Shown here: one piece after another, positions 10,550 to 21,500 of the stretch
Layout: each line of letters starts with the position of its first letter
Position numbering within the stretch: position 1 is the first letter of the stretch
NCBI RefSeq assembly: GCF_024139115.2
Contig: NC_085140.1
Coordinates: forward strand, 320,109,259 to 320,173,258
DNA: 64,000 bases
From: Armigeres subalbatus
Lineage: Eukaryota; Arthropoda; Insecta; Diptera; Culicidae
Reading direction: 5' to 3'
Notes under the pieces: model-generated
Database searches by the model: none
What the model was told of the DNA's origin: nothing
The model's input: only the letters and a program-made list of their open reading frames with translations
Made by a program: the position numbers and the translations under genes

Positions 10550-10783
10550 CCCATGATCGCATATTTGTAACACTCGCATTTTTGTTCATTTTGTATGCGA
10601 GTGTTATTTTCTGCGAATCGTTCAGAAAGCTCAATTTAATGGATCTAATCCCACAACAGTTAAATAGGATTTACTTTCTTGCTTATATGTGGTATGCTGG
10701 AAATGATTGAGTTTGTGAGGAGGATTGACAAACGATTTACAAAATCAACCAAAAAACATATGTTACAAATATGCGATCCTGGG
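10550..10783. mobile_element. foldback/MITE, GATCGCATATTTGTAACA arms
   Basis: An exact 18-bp inverted repeat (10,555-10,572 against 10,761-10,778) extends outward with one mismatch to CCCA. A nested hairpin AACACTCGCAT/ATGCGAGTGTT (10,569-10,579, 10,595-10,605) sits just inside the left arm. No clear target duplication. Confidence 0.75.
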
Positions 10784-10877
10784 GAGTAAAGTAGTATTGA
10801 TATAGCATATTTTTATAATAGATCCTCTAGATAAATGACCGTTATGTGGCGAGTTATTTTTTTAGTTGACAACCTTA

Positions 10878-11103
10878 CCGTCGTGCGGGGCTTCTTTTGA
10901 TTCCGGGGGCTACTTTGGATTTTTGATTTTCTAAAAAAACTAAACGAAAAAAATACCAAATTTGAAACAGAAAGTTTCCATCCAACTTTCAACAAGACAC
11001 CCGAATGGTGATAATGGCAATTTGATAGTAGTTTACGTTATAGTTCTTGTTTCAAAATGTCCAAAGTAGCCCCCGATTTTTCAAAAGAAGCCCCGCACGA
11101 CGG
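10878..11103. mobile_element. Tc1/mariner-type MITE, TA target
   Basis: Inverted ends CCGTCGTGCGGGGCTTCTTT (left) and its complement (right) are flanked by TA on both sides (10,876-10,877 and 11,104-11,105). The second block GGGGGCTACTTTGGA is also inverted, so each arm is close to 50 bp. At 226 bp with no ORF it is non-autonomous. Confidence 0.88.
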
Positions 11104-12054
11104 TATTTACTATTTTATTGATTGTGTTTTGTTCCACCTGAAGATAATTTTTAGTGGCCACGCAAAATTAGAACAACTTCTTCCAATAATGGCCAAATGC
11201 TATCATTTTTTCACAGCACAAATCCATTAATATGCTAAATGATCTTCATTTAAAAAAAATTCCATACTTCCACCACAATTTCAGGATATTTGGATTTTGA
11301 GTTGTTGCCTTAATTTGAGGAGACTTTATCCCTCATTAGGCATCCATATAAAAATTTGTCTAAAAAATTCAAGAAAATATGATTTTTTCTCAAGCGGCTA
11401 TTTTTCTGTAGATTTTGACAAATGTAATGAAGGGTTTGCTCTAAACAAATATTTATTGAGTAGATATCATAGAATGGTGTTCTTGTCGCCCCAATTTTGA
11501 AGATTGCATGAGCTGTCGAATTCTATAGCAAAAATCGTTCATGAATACGCACAGCAAGTCGGAAAATCTGCGTATTTTGGATTAAAAATATTTAAAAAAT
11601 CAGAGAGCATGGTCCTCATAAGAGGTCAAGCGTTCAATCCCTGGCTGACATGAATCTTCACAATTTTTGTATTGTTTTCTACCAAAACGATCCTACGGTT
11701 GTTCCTGTCGCACTAAAAATTCCAAAAACATCCGTGGCATTTATGACAAATCAAAGAGCTCTCTGCATCTTTCTTAAGTAGCTAATCCAATGATCGTTAT
11801 TTTCACTCATTCTCACGAGAAGAGAATGCTCATTCACGCAGATTTTCGCCGAGAAATAATTTTCAGGAAAGTGAAACAGGTGTTAAGAGTGATAACCATA
11901 TTTCGCTCACTGCCAGTGGCGTAAAAATTTGATTTGCTTGCAGACTACTCATAGTTTTGAGTTGTCCTGCTTTTTACTGATATTGAGTAAAATTTTCGTG
12001 AGATTAAAAGAGAGGGCAGTACAATTTAACTTAGTCACTGAATAGATAAAAGTT
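11104..12054. other. interior of the hAT-like element, unassigned
   Basis: AT-rich sequence without a supported ORF. A weak tRNA B-box-like word (GTTCAATCC near 11,633) is present, but the surrounding stems do not pair, so no tRNA is called. Confidence 0.4.
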
Positions 12055-12066
12055 ACCGAGTACGAT

Positions 12067-15000
12067 GGCACGGCAAATGCTGGGTAAAGCGTACCATTGG
12101 TACTTCGCGTACCTGAAGGAATAAAATTGACCCCATCTCGCGGTCCTTAGCCTCTTACCCAGCAACTCCTATCCCTACCTCCCCGCGGTGCTGGCCGGGA
12201 TACGAGCAACCTTAGGGAAGATCGGGTAACCAACCCCGGTGGGAACTATGGTCGTATGCTGACAGGGAGGTGCAAATCTTATTGAGCGTCTGTTCTCCAT
12301 GTCAGGATCGGCTCACAACAGCGTCTGTTCTCCATGTTAGGGGCGGATGATCATCGTCCGAGTGCCAGCGAGGGACTCTAAGTGAAACTGTGCACCATGG
12401 TCCACCGGAAATAAGGAGGAATGGTCCTCCGGAAATTTAGGGGGTTTGGTGTCAGGCCCTGCAAGCCAGCCTTTAAAAAATCATAAGCAACGAACAATCA
12501 ACAAGAGAGTACGGACCGGAACCAACGGCGAAGACCACTGCGACGAAAAGGGACTAGCGATTGGAAACTCGGTTCGTGGAACTGCAAATCTCTCAACTTC
12601 ATCGGGAGCACACGCATACTCGCCGATGTGCTCAAGGACCGTGGATTCGGCATCGTAGCGCTGCAGGAGGTTTGTTGGAAGGAATCAATGGTGCGAACGT
12701 TTAGAGGTAATCATACCATCTACCAGAGCTGCGGCAACACATACGAGCTGGGAACAGCTTTCATAGTGATGGGCGATATGCAAAGGCGCGTGATCGGGTA
12801 GTGGCCGATCAATGAAAGAATGTGCAGGTTGAGGATCAAAGGCCGGTTCTTCAGCTTCAGCATAATCAACGTCCATAGCCCACACTCCGGAAGCACTGAT
12901 GGTGATAAGGACGCATTCTACGCGCAGCTGGAACGTGAGTACGACAGCTGCCCAAGCCACCACGTCAAAATCATCATAGGAGATTTGAACGCTCAGGTTG
13001 GCCAAGAGGAGGAGTTTAGACCGACTATTGGAAAGTTCAGCGCTCACCGGCTGACGAACGAAAACGGTCTACGACTAATTGATTTCGCCGCCTCCAAGAA
13101 TATGGCCATTCGTAGCACCTACTTCCAACACAGCATCCCGTATCGGTACAATGGGGGTTCCCAACGGCAGACAGAATCACAAATTGACCACGTTCTGATT
13201 GATGGACGGCACTTCTCCGACATTATCGACGTTAGGACATATCGTGGCGCTAACATCGACTCGGACCACTATCTGGTGATGGTTAAACTGCGCCCAAAAC
13301 TATCCGTCATCAACAATGTTCGGTACCGACGACCGCCGCGGTACGAGCTAGAGCGACTGAAGCAACCTGATGTCGCCACTGCATACGCGCAGCATCTCGA
13401 GGCAGCGTTGCCGGAAGAGGGTGAGCTCGATGGGGCCCCTCTTGAGGACTGCTGGAGTACAGTTAAAGCAGCCATTAACGACGCAGCGGAGAACAACGTC
13501 GGGTATATGGGTCGAAGTCGACGGAACGATTGGTTCGACGAAGAGTGCAAACAGATTCTGCAAGGTACCAAGGTACCCGGCAGAACGTGGAACGTTATAG
13601 ACGGAAGCGGAGACAGCAGACCCGCCTTTTTCAGGAGAAGAAACGCCTCCTGGAAGAAGCGGAGTGCGAGGAGATGGAACAGCTGTGCCGTTCTCAAGAT
13701 ACACGCAAGTTCTATCAGAAGCTCAACGCATCAACTCAACGTGCCGGGATAAGGATGGGAGTATCTTGACGGACGAACGTGTGGTGATCGAAAGGTGGAA
13801 GCAGCACTACGAGGAACATCTGAATGGCGCTGAGAGTACAGGCAGTGAAAGTCAAGGCAGCGGAGGAGATGACTACGTCAGTTCAGCGGACGATGGAAGC
13901 CAACCAGCCCCCACCTTGAGGGAAGTTAAGGATGCCATTCAACAGCTAAAGACCAATAAAGCAGCTGGTAAGGATGGTATCGGAGCTGAGCTCATCAAGA
14001 TGGGCCCGGAAAAGCTGGCCACTTGCCTGCACATACTGATAGTCAGAATCTGGGAAACCGAATAGCTACCGGAGGAGTGGAAGGAAGGGGTTATATGCCC
14101 CATCTACAAGAAAGGCGACAAACTGGAGTGTGAGAACTTTCGAGCCGCCTTAATGCCGCCTACAAAGTGATATCCCAGATCATCTTCCGTCGTCTGTCAC
14201 CATTAGTGAACGAGTTCGTGGGAAGTTATCAAGCCGGCTTCGTTGACGGCCGCTCGACAACGGATCAGATCTTTACTGTACGGCAAATCCTTCAAAAATG
14301 CCGTGAATACCAGGTCCCAACGCACCATCTGTTCGTTGATTTCAAGGCGGCATACGACAGTATAGACCGCGTAGAGCTATGGAAAATTATGGACGAGAAC
14401 AGCTTCCCTGGGAAGCTTACCAGACTGATCAAAGCAACGGTGGATGGTGTGCAAACTGTGTGAAGATTTCGGGCGAACACTCCAGTTCGTTCGAATCGCG
14501 CCGGGGACTAAGACAAGGTGATGGACTTTCGTGCCTGTTGTTCAACATTGCGCTAGAAGGTGTCATGCGGAGAGCCGGGTGTAACAGCCGGGGTACGATT
14601 TTCAACAGATCCAGTCAATTTATTTGCTTCGCGGATGACATGGACATTGTCGGCCGAACATTTGCAAAGGTGGCAGAACTGTACACCCGCCTGAAACGTG
14701 AAGCAACAAAAGTTGGACTGGTGGTGAATGTGTCAGAGACAAAGTACATGCTTGTGGGCGGAACCGAGCGCGACAGGGCCCGCCTGGGAAGCAGTGTTAC
14801 GATAGACGGGGTGGTCGAGGAATTCGTCTACCTCGGATCCTTGCTAACGACTGATAACAACGTTAGTAGTGAAATACGAAGGCGCATCATCTGTGGAAGT
14901 CGGGCCTACTACGGGCTCCAGAAGAAACTGCGGTCGAAAAAGATTCGCCACCGCAATAAATGTGTCATGTACAAGACGTTAATAAGACCGGTAGTCCTCT

Positions 15001-15440
15001 ACGGACATGAAACATGGACAATGCTCAAGGAGGACTTGCAAGCACTCGGAGTATTCGAGAGACGGGTGCTTAGGACCATCTTTGGCGGTGTGCAAGAAGA
15101 CGGTGTGTGGCGGCGAAGAATGAACCATGAGCTCGCCCAACTCTACGGCGAACCCAGTATCCAGAAGGTAGCTAAAGCCGGAAGGGTACGATGGGCAGGA
15201 CATGTTGCAAGAATGCCGGACAGCAACCCTGCAAAGATGGTGTTCGCTTCCGATCCGGCAGGTACGAGACGGCGTGGAGCGCAGCGAGCGAGATGGGCAG
15301 ACCAGGTGCAGAACGACTTGGCGAGCGTGGGGCGTATCCGAGGATGGAGAGATGCGGCCTCGAACCGTGCATTGTGGCGTCAAATTGTTGATTCAGTGTT
15401 ATCTGTTTAGATGTTAACTAAATAAATGAATGAAATGAAT
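12067..15440 (+). mobile_element. nearly full-length RTE-like non-LTR retrotransposon
   Basis: A 3.37-kb element bounded by an 11/12 target-site duplication (ACCGAGTACGAT at 12,055-12,066, ACCAAGTACGAT at 15,441-15,452). The order is a GC-rich 5' UTR of about 370 bp, an apurinic-type endonuclease region, reverse transcriptase, a C-terminal GHVARM block, and a short 3' end of ATGAA-type repeats rather than poly(A). Small size, one fused endonuclease-RT frame and a microsatellite tail fit the RTE clade (JAM1-like elements are known in Aedes); clade assignment is inference. A 5'-truncated sister lies at 37,269-37,388. Confidence 0.88.
12440..15410 (+). pseudogene. endonuclease-reverse transcriptase ORF, inactivated
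   Basis: The endonuclease part shows GDLNAQVG (about 12,979-13,002) and the SDHY motif (13,261-13,272). The RT part shows DFKAAYDSIDR (14,340-14,372), RRGLRQGDGLSCLLFN (from about 14,500) and the catalytic FADD (14,628-14,639), followed by VEEFVYLGSLLT and GHVARMPD. The frame is broken: a shift near 12,570, TAG at 12,799-12,801, shifts near 13,563 and 13,740, TAG at 14,063-14,065, a short deletion near 14,125-14,150, and a shift near 14,460. The frame from 14,460 to the stop at 15,410 is clean, so the catalytic core decayed less than the 5' half. Not functional as written. Confidence 0.88.
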
Positions 15441-15756
15441 ACCAAGTACGATTTTCGTTTCTCTTCTGAGTTCGTTGTAAGAGAAAAGAGTGGTGAGTGA
15501 AAGATGTTTTCCGCCACAAATTTTGAAAAAAATATTCTCCTTCGACCCAAAATCGCTTGATTTCGTCTCATCGAACTTGCAATTGAAATTGGAAGTCACT
15601 ATTTGGTCACTTTTTCTGCAACTGAAAGTCACTATTTGGTCCCTTTTTTCGTCAGCTTCGGTCACTAAAGTCACTATTTTGAGTGGCTTCGGTCGCTACC
15701 AGCCCTGGAAGGAATAAATTTTGGCTGTTACGCCCTTTTCAAATGTTGGTCTAGTA

Positions 15757-16010
15757 CTGATGCTTCAGTATCGCCATCGCCTTATTAGTAGCAGATACTG
15801 TACAGTTGACAATGGAGCTTGCTAAGCCATACCTGTTGCCGAAGCCACAATGAGTTCCAGAGCGAACAGATGCATTAGGAATTGAGACGTAGAAGGTAGA
15901 TTGCATCCCGGTTATATCAATATCATTCTGAAAATGCAGAAATGCTTCGCGCCCAAGAAATCAGGGTCATCAGTAAATTTTGCTGACGAAACGGAATTAA
16001 GTCCAGTTCC
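15757..16010 (-). pseudogene. unidentified broken ORF, extracellular-like
   Basis: On the minus strand one frame from about 15,927 to 15,757 encodes roughly 56 residues with two Cys and two N-glycosylation-type sites (STFYVSIPNASVRS, IVNCTV). Upstream, a different frame (about 16,010-15,930) reads SSAKFTDDPDFLGAKHFC, so a shift or an intron lies near 15,927; the sequence CTGCATTTTCAG there could be a splice acceptor. The open frame stops exactly where the palindromic MITE is inserted. I do not recognise the family. It could be a host exon, a transposon-encoded envelope-like piece or chance. Confidence 0.3.
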
Positions 16011-16269
16011 CCACAGAAGATACAGCAATTTAAAGTTCGATGTAGTAGTTGTCTTAAACTATATGCTTAACTAGCAAATATTCACATTAATCCGTATCCA
16101 GTGTCTGAAATATTGAAAAGATTCGAAATACAATGTACCTATCATTGCATAAAGTTATAAGAATTCAAATTCAAACCAAAACAAAATTTGACATGAAACA
16201 CATTCCTCAAGCTAGGAAACTAGGATTTCACTATAAAGTCTGTAATAAAATAGAGCTATATTATAAAGC

Positions 16270-16510
16270 TGTTTTCAGCCAAATGACATTTTCGGCCAAA
16301 CTATTTTCGACCTAATAATCGTTTCGGTCAAACGTCCAATTCAGTTAATGGAATTCGGCTAAATGAAAGTCGACCAACTGGCATTCGAACAAATGGCCTT
16401 CATCGATCGATGGACTTCCAGTAAAACGACGGGAAGAGCCACATGGCCGGAAGTTTTTTAGCCGGATATGTCATTTGGCCGAATAAACTATTGGACCGAA
16501 GCTCATCTGG
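16270..16510. repeat. TTTCGGCCAAA / TTCGACC minisatellite
   Basis: Ten or so degenerate units of about 20 bp built on GGCCAAATGACATTTTCGG. It belongs to the 522-625 and 5,215-5,370 family. A short Feilai-like fragment (AATTAATAACTGTGGAAG, about 16,584-16,601) follows. Confidence 0.65.
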
Positions 16511-16654
16511 CCACCTTTGAGCATTATTGTGTTAGTTTTATGGTACAGGAATGCAAAAATGGTGAATCGGCTTAGAAACTTCACAATTAATAACTGTGGA
16601 AGCTCTTAACCTTCTGCCTGTGCTAAAAAAAACTTACGTTGTGTGTGCTTTGGA

Positions 16655-16745
16655 TCCTAAAGAAGGACATGTCTTCCTTTTTCATTAAAAATTAGACGTC
16701 CACCTTTTGCGCTTAAATGTCCTCCTTTTTTAATATTTTCAAAGA
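16655..16745. repeat. GTCCTCCTTTTTT block, copy I
   Basis: Repeats of (A)TGTCCTCCTTTTTT. A second block at 21,060-21,160 ends in ATGTGGTCACCCTA, which resembles the terminus of hAT elements (TAGGGTGACCACAT). Both appear to be fragments of one such family. Confidence 0.5.
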
Positions 16746-17029
16746 ACTGTTGGTTTAATAACTTGTTCTGTAGAAATTATAGCTTAATGAACAATACTGC
16801 AACAGATATACATTCACAAAATAATCGTGTTGCACACATTTGCGTTTTTGGATTCCTAATATGAAATATTTTCCTTTAAGTTTTCGAATAAAATCAATGT
16901 TAATATCGATAAGTAAATGTTTGAGTTACAGTAACACATATGTCGAATGAATTTCTTCAGTTGAGAACTTGGTGATACAGTTTACGATATCCTTCATTAA
17001 ATAAAAATGTTATTCTTAATGGCATTCAA

Positions 17030-17195
17030 GAAAAAAATCTACTAAATTAATATAGACTATAATGAGAGTTGAAAATATTCCATCTGGAGATGTAATATTA
17101 TGAAAGTAGAAGAAAATGTCGTATCTCCCAGGTAAAACAAAGTTGTATATGCTAGCGAATAAGTGTACGAGGTGGGGCTGTACTGGGTAATTACC
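17030..17195 (+). repeat. dispersed block, uninterrupted copy (empty site)
   Basis: GAAAATATTCCATCTGGAGA through GCTAGCGAATAAGTGTACGA matches 20,725-20,945, except that the latter carries a 92-bp insertion after GCTAGCGAATAAG. The word TAGCGAATAAG occurs once here (17,153-17,163) and twice there, which makes this copy an empty site. Confidence 0.85.
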
Positions 17196-17866
17196 ACGGT
17201 TTGAGAGGATGAAGTTTTGCCGCAGGAGTGGATGGGAGGTATCGTGTGTCCCATCTACAATTCTACTGGATTGTAGCAACTACCGCGCAATCACAATGCT
17301 GAACGCCGCCTACAAGGTACTCTCCCAAATTTTATGCCGCCGGCTAAAACCAATTGCAAGAGAGAGCGTGGGCTGTACCAGGCGAGATTTATGGGTAAAT
17401 GCTCTACCACAGACCAGGTGTTCGCCGTACGTCAGGTATTGCAGAAATGCCGCAATTACAATGAGCCTACACATCATCTCATCATCGACTTTAAAGACGC
17501 ATATGATACAATCGATCGGGACCAACTATGGCAGCTAATGCACGAAAACGGATTTCTGGATAAACTGATACGGTTGATCAAGGCGACGATGGATCGGGTG
17601 ATGTGCGTAGTTCGAGTTTCAGGTGCATTCTCGAGTCGCTTCGAAATGCGCAGAGGGTTACGGCAAGGTGATGGTCTTTCGTGTCTGCTATTCAACATCG
17701 CTTTGGAGGGAGTAATACGAAGGGCAGGGATTGACACGAGTGGTACGATTTTTACGAAGTCCGTCCAGTTATTTGGTTTCGCCAACGACATTGATATCAT
17801 GGCACTTAACTTTGAGAGAATGGAGGAAGCCTACATCAGACTGGAAAGCGAAGCTAAACGGAAGAA
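17196..17866 (+). pseudogene. RTE-like reverse transcriptase fragment, catalytic Asp lost
   Basis: A second, diverged LINE of the same broad family. Motifs in order: LPQEWMGGIVCPIY, NAAYKVLSQIL, a shift near 17,350, DFKDAYDTIDRDQLW (from about 17,489), MRRGLRQGDGLSCLLFN (from about 17,647), then FGFANDIDI. The canonical FADD box reads FAND (17,778-17,789), a GAC-to-AAC type change that removes the first metal-binding Asp. Both ends are truncated: it abuts the dispersed block on the left and is cut off at the G-run near 17,866. Confidence 0.85.
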
Positions 17867-17939
17867 ATCAAAGGGGGGTTTTGGCCAATTTGGGTGCATT
17901 ATACCGTCTTACCCTACCTGTCGCACAAAGATAAAATCG

Positions 17940-20352
17940 AACAGGGTTAGCATTTTAAAACATTTTGACGTAGGACTACGTCTGTGTTTTCTATATTGGG
18001 GTACACTTTACGATTGCAAAAATCGGGGACCGTCACGAAAATATGATAGACTTTAAACTTTAATATCTCAGCCGTTTCTCGATGGAATTTAATTTGGAAA
18101 AAGTTGGACCATTCGATCAAGGATGAGTCGACGCTTCTTTGTATTTATATGAAAGTACTGATTAACTATTTTTTATCGATAATTGATAAAAAGTTTAGAA
18201 ATAGGTAAACCAACCAATCACGTACATGGATCACTAGCACAGACATCAAAAATCAATCACTTGCGGGTTGAGACCTAATCCTCAGTTTGAATAATATTCC
18301 ACGCAGAGCGGACGCATCAAAGCGATCGCAGCGGAGAGGACACAGCATCACGGAGGCGCTGGTAAAATTTTCAACGGAAATCCATTGCATTGGTGGTGGT
18401 CCTCGGTGTGTTGCTGCGGATAATTCTACCTCATCGAACCAGCATTTTATATGAAGAAAGGGTCGACTATAAAAATAGCACTGTTGCGATACCGTGCCAC
18501 CAGTGGCGATGCTTTTATTACATTATTGGGAAAGCGCATCGGGGAAAGAAAATTGATTCTTCTCAGGACTAGCATTTTCTGAGCAGAAAGGTTAAATTGC
18601 GAAAATGGACTGTTTCGGTGGCATCGGCGTTTGGCATGGAAGCTTGGTTTCTGTTAGTGATTGCATCCATTCAAATTTAGGGCTAAATTTTAAGAAAGCT
18701 GCTTTCCGGGGCGCAACTCATTTTGATCGGGATTCCGCAAAGAGTGGTTTAACCATTTATAAGGCAGTATGGCAACTATATTGCCACCAACAAATTATAT
18801 GTTTTTCTTTTTATTAACAAGAGCTCTACTTATTATTTCCTATGTAGTGACTATATTTACTACCTAGTAATCCCCCAGATGAATTGTTAAATGTCAATTT
18901 TAGAACGGTTGTTTACGAACAGATCGTAAGTTTCGAGTGGAAGATGGATTTTCAGTTATAATTCGTTGAAAAATGACGACAAAGGTATACTTTTTCCCAT
19001 TGGTAATAATTATTTTGAATCTGTTAGATTATGGCGTGATTAGCGTGAAAAATACTTTGCCTTTCTTGTGTATTTGGTTTTTGGATTTTTGACAAAATTA
19101 CTTGGGAAAAAAGTGGAAATAATTTTTTTTTCACATATGATGCGTTTTTCAACTAGGACTCTTCGCTAAAAAATGTAACGTGCCTTGTTTTAATTTGTTT
19201 TACGTAAAACCTAATTTTTTGAAACCTCTAATTTTTGTTGTTGCATTTTTTCCCGCTTGCAAGGCAGTAGCAAATAACATTCTCCGACATTATCTGCGGA
19301 ATCCTCATCAAAATAGCTCAAATGGCTGGTAATTCTGTTAGCCCCACCCCTTCATTAATCGTTATCAGTGCACATTATATTTACACCCATATCAGCTCAC
19401 AAAGGGGTGGGAATAACGGGCTTAATTTATTAAATACAAGAAAGCTGCTGTCCAGCGCGCGCGAGCCATTTTGATTCGAGCGGTTCGACATTCGATGCAG
19501 CAGAGCGGACACAGCAGCACGAGGGAGTGGGTGGCAGTGTGGCAATGCTTTCAAATTTTGGAGGCATAGCGAAAAATCATCAAGTGGCGGTCGGACAGTT
19601 TCAACGCAAGGTGTTGACAAGCGATTGGATGCAGTTAGTTATTGGAAAGTCGTATTGGAAAATGAAAAATGGTTCTTCTCCAACATTTTATGGAAATAAA
19701 AAGTTAATTGCGAAAATAGATTGTATCGGTGGCATTGGGTTTGGCGTGGTAACTTGGTTGCTATAAGTGATTCCATCCATTCAAATTTACTGCATCATCT
19801 CCCTCCGATGCGCTATCAAATTTGCTAGTTATGATTGAGTTTTGCACTTTGAAGAAAGTTCATATCCGATTGTCGGATCAACCTTCTTTTGTATAAAGAC
19901 CTTTTTGGGGGACACCATCTTCAAAAATGGCCGAAATAAAAAAGAAATAAGCAGATTCAGAAGTGGCGTGAACCTAAACGCAAATATATTTATTTGCAAC
20001 GTTTGGTTTTCGTTCGCGATGTACGTGGCAAAGTAAGGATTGTGATGTTCCCGACTGAAAGCCAGTCGAGTGGCTTTAGCGACCGATGAGTCATGTTTAT
20101 TCCACGGTTAGAGACTCAAAGTCCATCCAACTGGGAACAACTATTCGACTTCTTGATTCAGAGCCTCTTGGCCTCCGAGCAATTTGCTCAATGTTAATAA
20201 AACGACACAAATTATTATGGCAAATACCATCAATTTCGAATAGCTACGTAGTCCTACGTCACATTTGCGTACAACCCGATTGGGCTGCACCTTTGAGTTT
20301 TTTGGAGTAGTCCTATAGCCTTTCGGTACAACTTTGTTGTACGAGAAAGGCA
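17940..20352 (+). repeat. composite dispersed repeat with internal duplication
   Basis: The left edge contains GACGTAGGACTACGTC (17,969-17,984) and the right edge the related GCTACGTAGTCCTACGTCAC (20,242-20,261), followed by the tip GGTACAACTTTGTTGTACGA. Inside, two related blocks share GCAGAGCGGAC, GCGAAAATGGACTG / GCGAAAATAGATTG and CCATCCATTCAAATTTA or close variants (18,300-18,690 and 19,437-19,797). No ORF of significance. Probably a decayed transposon with an internal duplicate. Confidence 0.5.
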
Positions 20353-20809
20353 AAAAATAATGAAAAAAAAACAGTGCGTAGAGCTTGACATGCGGAAATT
20401 TACACTATTCTACGCCGAAATGACCCTCCTCCTAACAAGGTTGCTTGAAACTTGTATACAATATTGACGATTTACGTCAAATATTGTATACATTTAGGGT
20501 ATATCCCGTTTGGAATTACGCTACACTCAAAATAATTTTCACTTAGAAGCTACTTGAAAACATATGCAGATATTTTCCATGTAGTTTTGGGTGTAAATGT
20601 TAAATGATTCATTAGTGATGGCACTCACTAGAAAATAAAATAAAATTTAAGTGAATTTTCGTTTGGCCATGTACTTAAATTTTAAGTGAAACTTCGATAA
20701 TTCTTTTTCTCATATTGTCCCTGTAATTGAAAATATCCCATCTGGAGATATAATATTAATAAAGTAGAAGAAGATGTCGTATTTACCAGCCAAACAAAGT
20801 TGCATATGC

Positions 20810-20923
20810 TAGCGAATAAGACGACCACTCAGTTGTGGTCGAAATACGTATCTGCAAAGATAACGAAAATTAACTAGTGGAATTAAATGGAGAGTACTTA
20901 ATTCGTCTTAGATAGCGAATAAG
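20810..20923 (+). mobile_element. very short retroposon, copy 1, 11-bp TSD
   Basis: The insert 20,821-20,912 is flanked by perfect TAGCGAATAAG (20,810-20,820 and 20,913-20,923), and the uninterrupted site exists at 17,153-17,163. The body contains GGTCGAAATACGTATCTG and ends with TTCGTCTTA. It is 5'-truncated by about 25 nt compared with copy 2 (31,791-31,909). Confidence 0.9.
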
Positions 20924-21059
20924 TGTTCGAGATGGAGGCAATATAGGCACATTCCTCTATTTGAGTTCACTCAAATTGTACGTACATGGTATCCACTTTG
21001 TGCACTTATTCGCATTGATATACGATCTCTTGTTTTTGTTTTTGAAACAAAAAATTGAT

Positions 21060-21160
21060 CGAAAATTTTTACGTCCTCCTTTTTTAACCAAATGTCCTCC
21101 TTTTTCGCTGCAATTTGGGTGAATTGTCCTCCTTTGAAAAAAAATCATGTGGTCACCCTA
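21060..21160. repeat. GTCCTCCTTTTTT block, copy II with hAT-like end
   Basis: Three GTCCTCCTTT motifs followed by CATGTGGTCACCCTA, a plausible right terminus of a hAT-type element. The matching left terminus is not found nearby. Confidence 0.5.
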
Positions 21161-21164
21161 AGTA

Positions 21165-21500
21165 GAAGTAGCTCTTCCAGAAATCCCCAGAAAGTTTTTT
21201 TATGTAGTTCGTTTAAAAATTATTGTATTGGAAATTCATCTAGGATCCCTAGAAGATTTTTCCGGGAGTTCCCCAGCAATCTTTATGTTCTTTCAAGAAT
21301 CTTTAGCAGTTCTCCCAGAATAGTTTTATGCTTTCTTCCAGATTCTTTCGGGATTGCCCTATAATTTTTTGTGGTTCGTTTGAAAACATAGTTTTTTTCA
21401 AGAGAATTCTCCGGATTCTTCCGGATGCTGTTACAAATGTTTTCCTTCAAACACTCTGGAAGAATTCCTGCAGGATTTTGTCAAGAGATTCCTGTACACA
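21165..21500. repeat. degenerate TTCC minisatellite
   Basis: Diverged units such as AGAATTCTCCGGATTCTTCC, the same family as 700-1,010 but older. Confidence 0.6.

Larger units (their letters stand above)
10096..15707. mobile_element. hAT-like element with nested insertions
   Basis: The terminal inverted repeats begin CAGGCCTGGTAGCG on the left and CAGGGCTGGTAGCG on the right complement, typical of hAT ends (CAGGG). Both subterminal regions are full of GTCACT motifs (10,110-10,215 and 15,595-15,690). It is flanked by GAAGGA (10,090-10,095 and 15,708-15,713), which restores the interrupted palindromic MITE when one copy is removed. Six bases is short for hAT, where 8 is usual. No transposase frame remains; the interior carries the foldback, the TA-flanked MITE and the LINE listed below. 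Confidence 0.75.
9995..15754. mobile_element. palindromic MITE, split by a hAT-like element
   Basis: The left part 9995-10095 carries CTAGACCAACATTTGAAAAG and an inner hairpin (TCCTTCTGATTC against GAATCAGAAGGA, loop about 10,053-10,073). The right part 15,708-15,754 is the inverted copy, ending CTTTTCAAATGTTGGTCTAG. Outside the ends are TA dinucleotides. Without the insertion this would be a palindrome of about 140-150 bp with arms of about 65 bp. Confidence 0.85.

Noticed and set aside
11600..11660. tRNA-like word with CATAA loop and GTTCAATCC
   Set aside because: T-arm bases do not pair and no A box is evident.
12685..13704. Minus-strand ORFs of 118-142 codons opposite the LINE
   Set aside because: Shadows of the GC-rich endonuclease-RT frame on +.
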